Source: Nocardia flavorosea NBRC 108225 (GTDB lineage Bacteria; Actinomycetota; Actinomycetes; Mycobacteriales; Mycobacteriaceae). From it: 64,000 bases of DNA. The position numbers were made by a program, and so were the translations under genes. The DNA lies in contig NZ_BDCG01000005.1 in assembly GCF_001613385.1 (NCBI RefSeq), forward strand, positions 62,001 through 126,000. The letters run 5' to 3'. Each line of letters starts with the position of its first letter. Within the stretch, counting starts at the first letter, position 1. The notes beneath the pieces are model-generated. The model made no database searches, had not been told where the DNA came from, and was given only the letters and a program-made list of their open reading frames with translations. Of this stretch, positions 51,084 to 59,518 are shown piece by piece.

Positions 51084-51947
51084 GTGGTGAGCTCCGCCCG
51101 GGGGGAGTCCCGGGCGCGGGTTGCTGCGGGCGTTCCGAACGGCCCGGGTATCGGCCGGGTGGCCATCATGGTCGTCGGGTTCGCCGTCGTGATGCTCGTC
51201 TCGAATTCCATTGCCTCATCGGTTCGTCACCCGATGGCTGCTGTCCTCGTCGGTCCTGTGCTGGCGTGCGTGGTGATCTGGCTTTATATATGGGCGGGAC
51301 GCCGTATCGAGCGGCGTCGTGTTGTCGAGTTCCCTCGTCGCGGCGGCGGGCTCCACCTCGTGGTCGGCACAGTGGCCGGAATCGGCCTTGCGGCGGTGGC
51401 GATCGGTTTCCTTGCCCTCGCCGGCGTGTACCGAATCAGCGGGTGGGGGTCGGTATTCGGTGCTTTCGCGGTCGCCGGCACCATGTGCGCCATCGCGGTC
51501 GCGGAGGAAGTCTTCTTCCGCGGTATCGTCTTCCGGCTCCTCTGGGGGCGTTGGGGGACCGTGGTCGCGCTTGTCGTTTCTGCCGTGCTCTTCGGCCTCG
51601 TGCATCTGATCAATCCCGATGCTTCGGTCTGGGGCGCGATCGCGATTGCCGTCGAGGCGGGCCTGCTGCTCGGTGCTGCTTACCTTGCCACGGGCTCGCT
51701 GTGGCTGGCGATCGGCCTGCACTTCGGCTGGAACGCCGCTACGGTCGGGATTTTCGGCACCGTCACTTCTGGGAGCGAGGCGCGCGAATCTCTGGTTACC
51801 GCGGTGACGGCAGGGCCGGATTGGCTGTCCGGGGGAAGTTTCGGTCCGGAAGCGAGCGTTGTCTCGGTACTGGTCTGCTCGGCGGCGACCGTGCTGCTGT
51901 TGTCTATCGGGCATCGGCGCGGCCTGCTGCCGGCCCGGAACAGCTGA
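51084..51947 (+). CDS. CPBP family intramembrane metalloprotease
   Basis: A 287-aa membrane protein with seven or eight hydrophobic segments and the CPBP (Abi/CAAX-type) motifs: AVAEEVFFRGIVFRLL (EExxxR), FGLVHLINPDASVWG (HxxN region) and IGLHFGWNAATV. It may cleave membrane proteins or confer protection against toxins; substrate unknown. It starts at GTG 51084, directly after the antitoxin-like gene stop (0 nt), or GTG 51087. Confidence 0.87.
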   Translation: MVSSARGESRARVAAGVPNGPGIGRVAIMVVGFAVVMLVSNSIASSVRHPMAAVLVGPVLACVVIWLYIWAGRRIERRRVVEFPRRGGGLHLVVGTVAGIGLAAVAIGFLALAGVYRISGWGSVFGAFAVAGTMCAIAVAEEVFFRGIVFRLLWGRWGTVVALVVSAVLFGLVHLINPDASVWGAIAIAVEAGLLLGAAYLATGSLWLAIGLHFGWNAATVGIFGTVTSGSEARESLVTAVTAGPDWLSGGSFGPEASVVSVLVCSAATVLLLSIGHRRGLLPARNS

Positions 51948-52056
51948 ACTACCACGGCGTACGGGACGCATCGGTGCGTCTGCCGAGAGGGCCGTACCGG
52001 TAGATCCGGGCGTCTACGTCGTGAGCCGTGCCCCGTGAGCCAGGTTCCGGGTCGGC

Positions 52057-52791
52057 TCAGGTCAGCAGGTCGAGCGTGAGAGCTCCGGCGCATACGACCA
52101 CGACCACGGCCAGGGCGACCGCATCGTTGCGGCCGGGACCGGCCGGGCGGGCGGTGAGCCGGCCCGTCCCGCCGCGGGCGGTGATGGCTTCGCCGAGTTC
52201 GCCGGCGCGGCGGGTCGACACAGCCATGGCAGCGGTGAGGATATCGATCAGCGGGTCGGTGGTGCGGTGCAGTAGATCCGGTTTGGGGCGTAGCCGGCGT
52301 GCGGCGCGCAGGACCCGGATCTCTTCGAGCAGCAGCGGTAGTCCGCGCAGAGTGAGTGCCACCACGACGGCGAGTTCGTCGACCGGGACCCGGAGTTTGC
52401 GCAGTGGGCGGCCGAGGGTCGCCAGAGCGGGGGCGATTTCGCTCATCGGGGTGGTCCAGGCGATCAGCATGGATGCCGACAGCAGGATGAGCCCGAAGAC
52501 CACTACCTGCGCGTAGCGCAGCAGCGCAACCCCGCCGACCGGTGCGCTGATCACCGCGCCGAGCGCAATCAGCAGCCAGAACACCCACGGTAGCCGGGGG
52601 ACGACGCCGAGGGGGAGGCGAGCGAGGGCTCCGACCGCGATAAGGAAGACGATCGTGACGCCGAGGATCGGCCAGCTGGGCAGGAACATCAGCAGCAGGC
52701 TGATCAGGAAGACACCGATCATCTTGGTGCCGGCCCAGAGCCGGTGGATCGGGCTGGCGACCGGGACCTGGCGCAGCAGTACCGTGCTCAT
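52057..52791 (-). CDS. ECF transporter T component (EcfT)
   Basis: Transmembrane coupling protein of an energy-coupling-factor ABC importer, 244 aa. It has five hydrophobic segments and the EcfT coupling helix region (RAARRLRPKPDLLHRTTDPL, with the Ala-Arg-Arg-type motifs). ATGA overlap with the A/S protein gene. It matches Rv2325c in arrangement. The substrate (vitamin or metal) cannot be told. Confidence 0.9.
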   Translation of the reverse strand: MSTVLLRQVPVASPIHRLWAGTKMIGVFLISLLLMFLPSWPILGVTIVFLIAVGALARLPLGVVPRLPWVFWLLIALGAVISAPVGGVALLRYAQVVVFGLILLSASMLIAWTTPMSEIAPALATLGRPLRKLRVPVDELAVVVALTLRGLPLLLEEIRVLRAARRLRPKPDLLHRTTDPLIDILTAAMAVSTRRAGELGEAITARGGTGRLTARPAGPGRNDAVALAVVVVVCAGALTLDLLT

Positions 52792-54962
52792 CGGGCACCT
52801 CCTCGGGCGTCGCCGGGTATCCGCCATGCCGCGCCCGGGGCGGGGTGGCGCACTTGTCCGGGTGAGTGGACCGGTGGGATGGGCGCGGTATCGGCGTCCG
52901 GTTCCGGGGCCGGGATGTGTGCGGCTTCGGTTTCCGGGATACGTCCGGCCTGCAGGTGGACGGTGCGGTCGCAGATGGCCGCGACATCCTCGACATCGTG
53001 TGAGATGACGATCAGGGTGAGCCCCGAGTCGCGGAGCCGGGCCAGCAGGTCGACGATATCGGCGCGGCCCTCGGGGTCCAGGCCGGCCAGCGGTTCGTCC
53101 AGCACCACCACCTGTGGATGACTGGCGACGATGGCGGCCAGCACCACCCGTTTCGCCTGACCGCCGCTGAGCTCTTCGATGGAGCGGGTGGTCAGCGAGC
53201 GGTCCAGGCCGACGGCGTCGAGGGCCTTGCCGACCGTTCCCGATCCGGTGCCGTCTCCGCCCCAGTCGGCGATCTCTTCGCCGACGGTATGGCGTTGCAG
53301 TTGCAGGCGGGAATGCTGGAAGGCCAGTTCTACCCGGCCGATCTGTTTGCTGACGGGTTTCCCCGCCAGTTCGCAACGGCCGGCGCTGGGGGCAATGAGT
53401 CCGGCCATGATCCAGGCCAGGGTCGATTTTCCGGATCCGTTCCCGCCGACCACCAGCAGCGCTTCCCCGCGGGAGACCGTCAGGTCGATCCCGTGCAGGG
53501 CCTGCGCTTCCCACGGTGTGCCGCGGTTGTAGGTGTGCCGGACGCCGTGCAGCTCCAGAATCGGAGCGCCCATGGGGTGGCGGCGGTGCGCGCGGGCCGG
53601 TTTCGGCCAGGCGGGCAGGCGGTCGACCATCCGGCCGTCCGCGAGATGGATCACGCGGTCGGCGGCGGCCGCGTCGGCTTCGTGGTGGGTCACCAGCACC
53701 ACTGCCATGGGATGTCGTTTCGGCAGTTCGGTCAGCAGTGCCACCAGTTCGCGGCGGCCGTCCGGGTCGATCATGGAGGTGGCTTCGTCGGCGATGAGCA
53801 GCGCCGGCCGCCGGGCGAGCGCGGCTGCCACGGCGAGTCGCTGCTGCTGGCCACCGGACAGGGTCGCGGTTTCTCTTGCGCCCATTCCGTCGAGCCCGAC
53901 CTCGCGCAGCAGATCGTCGATCCGGACCTCGGCCGCCAGTTCGGTGGCCAGTCCCCAGACGACATCGTCGGCGACCAGCACCCCGAGGGTCTGGCTTTCC
54001 GGTCGCTGAAGCACCAGGGCGGTGCCCCCGAGATGGCCCAGGCCCGCCGATCCGGGCCGGTCCACCGTGCCGCTGCTGGGTGGCAGACCGGCCAGCAGCC
54101 GGGTGAGGGTGGATTTCCCGGAGCCGTTGTGCCCGACCACGGCCACGAATTCGCCGACTGCCACGCGCAGGTCGATCCCCGCCAGCGCATGGTCGTCCGC
54201 GCCCGCATAGCGGTAGCCGGCCCCGCGCAGCGTGACCGGTAGCGGCGCGATGGGGCGATCGTCGGCGGGTGCGTCCAGCCGGTCGGCGCCGGGGAGCCAG
54301 GTGAGCCGGTCCAGCACGGAGCCGAGCACGAACCAGGAAACGAGTGCGGTGACCACAGTGCCGATGGCGACGGTGGCGCCGATGTAGATCCACCACCACT
54401 GCAGGACGACCTCGGCCACGTCGAGTACACCGCGACCCAGTGGTGCCAGCTGGGCTTGCCGGGAAGTGAGGTCGGCCAGGCCGGTGGCGGTATTGCGGAT
54501 GTTGTCGAACAGCAGGTCACGGGTGGCGGAGAAGACGAGCAGGAAACCAATCGAGAATGCGCCCCAGGCGAGACCTGCGACGACCGATAGTCCGGTGACC
54601 GCAATGAGGCCGCCGCGGCGGCGTTTGACCGTGCCGACGATACCGCCGATGGTCGCGGTGGCGACCATGGCCATGGCGGCGGTGAGTCCGGCCGCGACGA
54701 AGGTGACCAGGGCCGCCGAGACGGAGGCGGTGAACAGGGCACGAAACCGATACCGGTGTGCCAGCAGACCCATGGGGACGGCAGCGACGAGTTGGAGTGC
54801 CGCGGCGAACGGGATCACCGAGCCGACCGTGACGAGTCCGACGGTCGCGCCGCCCAGTACCGCGCCGGTGGCGAGCTCGATCGGCCGTAATGCCGCGGCT
54901 CGGGGGTCGCGGGCCGGCCGGTCGGATGCGCCGGGCCGGGCGGTAGCGGGCTGATCACTCAC
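52788..54962 (-). CDS. ECF transporter fused S-A-A' protein
   Basis: A single 724-aa chain with an N-terminal substrate-binding S domain (six hydrophobic segments, about residues 20-210) and two ABC ATPases. ATPase 1: VGHNGSGKSTLTRLLAG, ETATLSGGQQQRLAVAAALA, LLIADEATSMID. ATPase 2: VGGNGSGKSTLAWIMAG, SIEELSGGQAKRVVLAAIVA, VVVLDEPLAGLDPEG. Walker A, signature and Walker B are complete in both. This is the Rv2326c-type fusion. GTG at 54960-54962. The first ATPase has Glu in the ADEA Walker B, so both sites look active. Confidence 0.94.
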   Translation of the reverse strand: MSDQPATARPGASDRPARDPRAAALRPIELATGAVLGGATVGLVTVGSVIPFAAALQLVAAVPMGLLAHRYRFRALFTASVSAALVTFVAAGLTAAMAMVATATIGGIVGTVKRRRGGLIAVTGLSVVAGLAWGAFSIGFLLVFSATRDLLFDNIRNTATGLADLTSRQAQLAPLGRGVLDVAEVVLQWWWIYIGATVAIGTVVTALVSWFVLGSVLDRLTWLPGADRLDAPADDRPIAPLPVTLRGAGYRYAGADDHALAGIDLRVAVGEFVAVVGHNGSGKSTLTRLLAGLPPSSGTVDRPGSAGLGHLGGTALVLQRPESQTLGVLVADDVVWGLATELAAEVRIDDLLREVGLDGMGARETATLSGGQQQRLAVAAALARRPALLIADEATSMIDPDGRRELVALLTELPKRHPMAVVLVTHHEADAAAADRVIHLADGRMVDRLPAWPKPARAHRRHPMGAPILELHGVRHTYNRGTPWEAQALHGIDLTVSRGEALLVVGGNGSGKSTLAWIMAGLIAPSAGRCELAGKPVSKQIGRVELAFQHSRLQLQRHTVGEEIADWGGDGTGSGTVGKALDAVGLDRSLTTRSIEELSGGQAKRVVLAAIVASHPQVVVLDEPLAGLDPEGRADIVDLLARLRDSGLTLIVISHDVEDVAAICDRTVHLQAGRIPETEAAHIPAPEPDADTAPIPPVHSPGQVRHPAPGAAWRIPGDARGGAR

Positions 54963-55007
54963 GACGTCAAGTCTGCCAGCCGCTCGGCCCGGCGCGAATC
55001 GACGGTA

Positions 55008-55036
55008 TTGCAAGCATGCGCATCAACGCATATGTT
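55008..55036 (+). promoter_or_regulatory. Leaderless promoter of the CDF exporter with internal dyad
   Basis: TTGCAA (55008-55013), a 17-nt spacer, TATGTT (55031-55036), then 6 nt to GTG 55043. The spacer contains the perfect dyad ATGCG-CATCAA-CGCAT (55016-55031), placed where a metal-sensing repressor would act. Confidence 0.6.
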
Positions 55037-55042
55037 GTCTGC

Positions 55043-55957
55043 GTGGGACATGATCATACGCATCGGATATCACCCGAAAGTGCCTCCGGGAAATATGTCG
55101 GACGCCTGGCGCTGGCGCTGGCCATCGGCGCCGCATTCATGCTCGTCGAATCGGCGGTCGCGCTGGCCACCGGTTCGCTGGCACTGCTCTCCGACGCGGC
55201 GCATATGCTCACCGATGTCGTCGGTATCGCGATGGCGCTCTCGGCCATCCTGCTGGCCCGCAACACCCGGCCCAGTTACACCCGCACCTTCGGCTACTAC
55301 CGCGCCGAGGTGATCGCCGCGCTGGCCAATGCCGTCCTGCTGTTCGGAGTGGCCGGTTATGTCCTGGTGGAGGCGGTGCGCCGCTTCGGCGAACCGCCGG
55401 AGGTCCCGGGGGTGCCGGTGCTCCTGGCGGGCGTGGCCGGTCTCGCCGCCAATATCGTGTCCTTCTTGTTGCTGCGGCGCGGCGCGGCGGAAAGCCTCAA
55501 CGTGCGCGGCGCCTACCTCGAGGTCCTCGCCGATATGGTCGGGTCGTTCGGGGTGCTGATCTCGGCGGCGATAACCCTCACCACCGGCTGGTACTACGCC
55601 GATATGGTCGTCGGTGTGGCGATCGGTGTGTGGGTGCTGCCCCGGACCTATCTGCTGGCGCGCCGCTCGCTGCGGATCCTGTTCCAGCACAGCCCGGAAG
55701 AACTCGACGTCGAGGCCGTGGCGGCCGAACTCGCCGCGGTACCCGGGGTCTGCGATGTCCACGATCTGCACGTGTGGACCCTGACCTCCGGAATGGAGGT
55801 CGCCTCGGCGCATATCACCACGTCCGGTCCGGATATGCGCGACGAAATCCTGCGCGCCGCCCAGCACCTGCTCGCCGAGCGTTTCCATATCGAGCACGCC
55901 ACCCTGCAGATCGAGACCACCGACACCGCGCGTCGCTGTACGGAACTGTCCTGGTAG
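55043..55957 (+). CDS. Cation diffusion facilitator (CDF) metal exporter
   Basis: Zn/Co/Cd-type efflux protein, 304 aa. It starts with a His-rich N-terminus (GHDHTHR) and has six transmembrane helices. The metal site is LLSDAAHMLTDVVGIAMALS (HxxxD, TM2) and YLEVLADMVGSFGVLISAAI (TM5). A cytoplasmic C-terminal domain follows (VHDLHVWTLTSGMEVASAHI). I use GTG 55043 rather than the ATG at 55016, which is in frame but falls within the promoter dyad. Confidence 0.92.
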   Translation: MGHDHTHRISPESASGKYVGRLALALAIGAAFMLVESAVALATGSLALLSDAAHMLTDVVGIAMALSAILLARNTRPSYTRTFGYYRAEVIAALANAVLLFGVAGYVLVEAVRRFGEPPEVPGVPVLLAGVAGLAANIVSFLLLRRGAAESLNVRGAYLEVLADMVGSFGVLISAAITLTTGWYYADMVVGVAIGVWVLPRTYLLARRSLRILFQHSPEELDVEAVAAELAAVPGVCDVHDLHVWTLTSGMEVASAHITTSGPDMRDEILRAAQHLLAERFHIEHATLQIETTDTARRCTELSW

Positions 55958-55986
55958 CCGCCGTCCGGCCGATAGAGATATTCGGC

Positions 55987-55992
55987 CATAAT
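55987..55992 (+). promoter_or_regulatory. Predicted -10 of leaderless AraC gene promoter
   Basis: CATAAT, 6 nt before the ATG at 55999. No good -35 sits 17 nt upstream (TCCGGC). Predicts a leaderless transcript. Confidence 0.4.
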
Positions 55993-55998
55993 GACGGT

Positions 55999-57051
55999 AT
56001 GGTGCAGCGTCCGTCGGTCCGGGACTGGGATTTCCCGCGTGGTGTCGCCAGTGTCGCGCTGATGGTCGGATACGGGGCCGAACACGGGGTTGCGCCCGCG
56101 GCCCTGCTGCGCGGCACCGATCTCACCGAGGCCCGCCTGCGCGACCCCGACGCCCAGATCGACGCCCATACCGAACTCGCGGTGGTCCGGAATCTGGTGC
56201 GTCAGCTCGACCGTCCCGGTATGGGGATCGAAGTGGGCCGCCGCTACCGCATCACCACCTTCGGTATCTTCGGTTTCGCCTGCGTCAGCAGTCCCACCCT
56301 GGCCGAGGCGATCGATTTCGCCCTGCGCTATATGGAACTGAGCTTCGCCTTCTGCCTGCCGGTGACGCAGTGGGAGGACGGCGAATTCGTCGGCCGGATC
56401 CTCGACGATTCCGTTCCGGCCGATCTCCGGCAGTTCCTGGTGGAACGCGATGTGACCGCCATGCATCAGGTGATGAGCGATCTGCTGGGCCGGCACCTGG
56501 AACTGATCCGGGCCGAATTCCGCTTCCCCGAACCCGCTTACGCCGACCGGATCGCCGCGGTCACCGTGGCCCCGCCGCGGTTCGGACGCCCGGAAAACCT
56601 GGTCGCCCTCGATCCCGCGATTCTGGATCAGCCGCTCCCGCAGGCCAACGAACACACCCTGGCCATCTGCCTGGCGCAATGCCGCGACCTGGTCCATCGG
56701 CGCCGCGCCCGCACCGGGATCGCCGCCGAGGTCCGGGCCCGGCTGGTGCCCCGGGGCGGGCTGGACGGTTTCACCGCACCGCCCGGTATCGACGCCGTCG
56801 CCGCCGACCTGAACCTGAGCACCCGCACCCTGCGCCGGCACCTCGATGCCGCGGGTACCAGTTACCGCGCGCTGCTGGACGAGGTACGCCAAGCGCTGGC
56901 CGAGGAAATGCTCACCACCACCCCGCTGTCGGTGAGCGATGTGGCGATCCGGCTCGGCTACGCCGAGGCCTCCACTTTCATCTACGCCTTCAAACGCTGG
57001 ACCGGCGCGACCCCCGCCGCTTACCGGCGGTCCCGCGCCGGACGGTACTGA
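55999..57051 (+). CDS. AraC family transcriptional regulator
   Basis: A 350-aa regulator. N-terminal ligand-binding domain of the PF12625 type (about 15-190; GIFGFACVSSPTLAEAIDFA, then LRYMELSFAF). C-terminal double helix-turn-helix: GIDAVAADLNLSTRTLRRHL with DAAGTSYRALLDEVRQ, and LSVSDVAIRLGYAEASTFIY with AFKRWTGATPAAYRRS. Targets unknown; the convergent phosphodiesterase and upstream CDF exporter are neighbours. Confidence 0.92.
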   Translation: MVQRPSVRDWDFPRGVASVALMVGYGAEHGVAPAALLRGTDLTEARLRDPDAQIDAHTELAVVRNLVRQLDRPGMGIEVGRRYRITTFGIFGFACVSSPTLAEAIDFALRYMELSFAFCLPVTQWEDGEFVGRILDDSVPADLRQFLVERDVTAMHQVMSDLLGRHLELIRAEFRFPEPAYADRIAAVTVAPPRFGRPENLVALDPAILDQPLPQANEHTLAICLAQCRDLVHRRRARTGIAAEVRARLVPRGGLDGFTAPPGIDAVAADLNLSTRTLRRHLDAAGTSYRALLDEVRQALAEEMLTTTPLSVSDVAIRLGYAEASTFIYAFKRWTGATPAAYRRSRAGRY

Positions 57052-57055
57052 ACGA

Positions 57056-57832
57056 TCAGTACGGGCTCGCGATCCACCCACCCATCGGGACGCTGCGGAA
57101 ATGGGTGATCAGCCGGTGGTCGTCGTCGATCACGTGCAGGGCGACCGACGGATCCGGCCCGTAGTCCATCACCCGCTCGGGTGGTGCGAGTTCCCATTCG
57201 CCGCCCAGCACCGAGGCCGTGCTCGGGCCGATGAGCAGTGGTTTGCCTGCGAAAGTGCTCACCCCGGCGGTATGCGCGTGCCCGGCCATGGTCCCGATGA
57301 TGCGCCGATCACCGGTGATCACCGCGGCCAGCCGCTGCGGATCGTCCAACGCGATCGTGTCCACGATCGGACTGTGCAGGAAAACCGGCGGATGGTGCAG
57401 GGCCAGCAGCACTGCCGAGTCGGGCGAGGTTGCGGCGAGGGTGTCGTCCAGCCAGTCGTAGGTCTCGTCGGACAGCCGGCCGCCCGACTGTCCGGGGACA
57501 CTGGAGTCCAGCATGATCAAGGTCAGCGCGCCGATCCGGTGCACCTGATTCACTGGATCGTCCGAGGGCGTACCGGACAGCAGTACCTCCCGGAACGCCG
57601 CCCGTTCGTCGTGGTTCCCGGGAATCGCGAGCACCGGCAGATCGGCCTGTAGCGACATCCGGGCCTCGGCATACTGCTCGGGTTTCCCGGAATCGGTGAT
57701 ATCGCCGGTCACCACGATCACATCCGGCCGCCGCCGCAGATCCGCCAGATAGGCCATCACCCGTTGCGCGCGCTCGGTATTACGGGTACCGAGATCGAAA
57801 TGTGTATCGCTGACCTGAGCCACCAGGATCAT
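57056..57832 (-). CDS. Calcineurin-like phosphodiesterase (cyclic-nucleotide class III type)
   Basis: Metal-dependent phosphodiesterase of 258 aa, like CpdA/Rv0805. All metal-binding motifs are present: VSDTHF (DxH), VVTGDITDSG (GD), IPGNHDER (GNHD), ALHHPP (H) and GHAHTAG (GHxH). It may hydrolyse 2',3'- or 3',5'-cAMP. The ATG at 57830-57832 has AGGAG upstream. The leader holds a GCGCGCC/GGCGCGC hairpin at 57853-57869, about 20 nt before the start codon. Confidence 0.92.
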   Translation of the reverse strand: MILVAQVSDTHFDLGTRNTERAQRVMAYLADLRRRPDVIVVTGDITDSGKPEQYAEARMSLQADLPVLAIPGNHDERAAFREVLLSGTPSDDPVNQVHRIGALTLIMLDSSVPGQSGGRLSDETYDWLDDTLAATSPDSAVLLALHHPPVFLHSPIVDTIALDDPQRLAAVITGDRRIIGTMAGHAHTAGVSTFAGKPLLIGPSTASVLGGEWELAPPERVMDYGPDPSVALHVIDDDHRLITHFRSVPMGGWIASPY

Positions 57833-58385
57833 CGGTGCTCCTGTGTCTATTGGCGCGCCTCCGGCGCGCGAGGTCCGGCCCCTCTGGCGTCCCCCCAGGG
57901 CCTCGCTGAACTCGGCACCACGGTGGTTCCGTGAGCCGATGTCACGCCACCCAGCTTAGGACAGTCGGCCGGCGGCAACGGCAGGGATATGAGGCACGCC
58001 ACTACCTGTCCCGGTGTGTATTGTCCCGGGACGCGGCCGCCGTCCGACAGCCGCTGTGTGCCCAGGAGCCCTACCCGCCCTGAATCGGGTGGTGTCGACA
58101 CAGTGCGCACGATCTCGCGTGTACCGGGTGCTGTCCCCGCTCGAGAGCACCCGCGGCGAGTGAGCGCGGCAAGCCGGTCGTCGTCCTCGGCGGACATATG
58201 GCCGACCGACCAGCGTGCGTGCTCGTAGCACGGCCGGTGTACGGGCCGACGACCAGTGACGTCCATTACAGTCGCGGTGGACACGGTGCGCCGTGTGGCG
58301 CGGAATCGGTGTCGGCCCACCGCCGGTTGGTACGGACCGGCTGAGCGCGGGGATGAATATGGTGGCCGATCGAAGTTGTCCGTGA
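57833..58385. other. Intergenic region upstream of the phosphodiesterase
   Basis: A 553-base gap. One minus-strand frame of about 180 codons crosses it, but its translation has no domain, poor composition and no ribosome site. I consider it non-coding. Contents noted: the GCGCGCC hairpin (57853-57869). No RNA gene or repeat is recognised. Confidence 0.5.
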
Positions 58386-59126
58386 TCAAACGGGCAAGGT
58401 GACAGGTGGGTGGGGGAGCGGGGTCCAGAAATCCTGGTCGGGCGGTGCTTCCAGGTCGAGCCGGCCGTCGGGACGCCAGTCCGCGCCGAGGCGCAGGCGC
58501 CAGGAGTGCAGGTGGGTGCGGGGATGGGTGCCGGTGCGGTCGAACAGGGGGTCGCCGGTGATGGGGTAGCCGATCCAGGCCAGGTGTACGCGGAGTTGAT
58601 GACGGCGGCCGGTGATCGGGTGCAGGGCCACGACGGTGTGCTCGTTGTGCCGGGCCACGACGGCGAACTCGGTGCGAGAAGGGTAGTTCTTCGTGTTCAG
58701 CAGGTCGGCGTCGGCGACGGACCAGCGGTCCCCGGTGCGCTGGATCGTCTCGCGAGGCGCGGCCACCCGGACCCGGTTCTTCCGGCCGACGCTGAGCGGC
58801 AGTTCGACGACCCCGCGGTCGGGCAGCGGTTCCGGTCCGGCGGCGACCACGGCCAGATAGGTCTTCTCGGCCGTCTGCTTGTTGAACTGGCGGGTCAGCT
58901 GTCCGTGCGCGGGAAGCTGCCGGGCCAGCAGCACCAGACCGGAAGTGACCTTGTCTATCCGGTGCACCGGATACAACTTCTCGCCCGTGGCCTCGGCGGC
59001 GGCGACGATATCGGTGTCGTGCCGCTCCCCGGTGACCGAGATCCCGGCGGGTTTGTTCAACGCCAGAATCGCCTCGTCCTCGGTGAGCAGGCAGCGCGCC
59101 CGCAGCTCGGGCCAGTCGATATCCAC
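58386..59126 (-). CDS. RluA family pseudouridine synthase
   Basis: RNA uridine isomerase of 246 aa. The catalytic Asp is in YPVHRIDKVTSGLVLLAR (the HR(L/I)D motif); other family sites are ILALNKPAGISVTG, KTYLAVVAA, GRRHQLRVHLAWIGYPITGD and LFDR. The S4 domain present in RluC/RluD is missing, so it is the shorter type. Target unknown. The start is the GTG at 59124-59126. Confidence 0.92.
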   Translation of the reverse strand: MDIDWPELRARCLLTEDEAILALNKPAGISVTGERHDTDIVAAAEATGEKLYPVHRIDKVTSGLVLLARQLPAHGQLTRQFNKQTAEKTYLAVVAAGPEPLPDRGVVELPLSVGRKNRVRVAAPRETIQRTGDRWSVADADLLNTKNYPSRTEFAVVARHNEHTVVALHPITGRRHQLRVHLAWIGYPITGDPLFDRTGTHPRTHLHSWRLRLGADWRPDGRLDLEAPPDQDFWTPLPHPPVTLPV

Positions 59127-59518
59127 CGGTCGAGCGTAGAGCCGGGGCCCGAGCCGGGGTCGGCAGGGACCGCGATCAGCCGTCCGCACGAAACTCCCGG
59201 AATCCTGGATGGGCCGACAACTTCGCAATGTTGCAGGCAGAATATGGCGTGCCGCCGCCTTCGCCCAGGTCGAGTGGAGGCGGCCGATGGAGCCACCCGG
59301 TTGTCGCCGGGGCTCGGTTCCGCCCGGTGTCCGGCCGCGCGACGCGAGCCGGGCCGTATCCATCGGGCGGATCGACCGTACGGCCATGAGTCACCGATAG
59401 CGCAACACGGCGGCCCGGGACGGGATCGTGGTCCCCGGTCGCGTTGGACCGAAATCGCCCGTCGAGCGGTTGTGGACTGGGCGCAAAGAGCTTGCCGGAC
59501 CGACCCTTCCCGGGAGCA
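59127..59518. other. Upstream region of narK
   Basis: A 392-base gap between divergent genes. Frames present are shadow-like. It should hold the narK promoter, but I see no obvious NarL, FNR or GlnR-type box. An AT-richer patch (ACAACTTCGCAATGTTGCAG, 59218-59237) includes the inverted pair CAACTTCGCAATGTTG. Confidence 0.45.

Noticed and set aside
57847..58389. 180-codon minus-strand frame in the gap before the phosphodiesterase
   Set aside because: Composition unlike neighbouring proteins, no recognised motif, no ribosome site.
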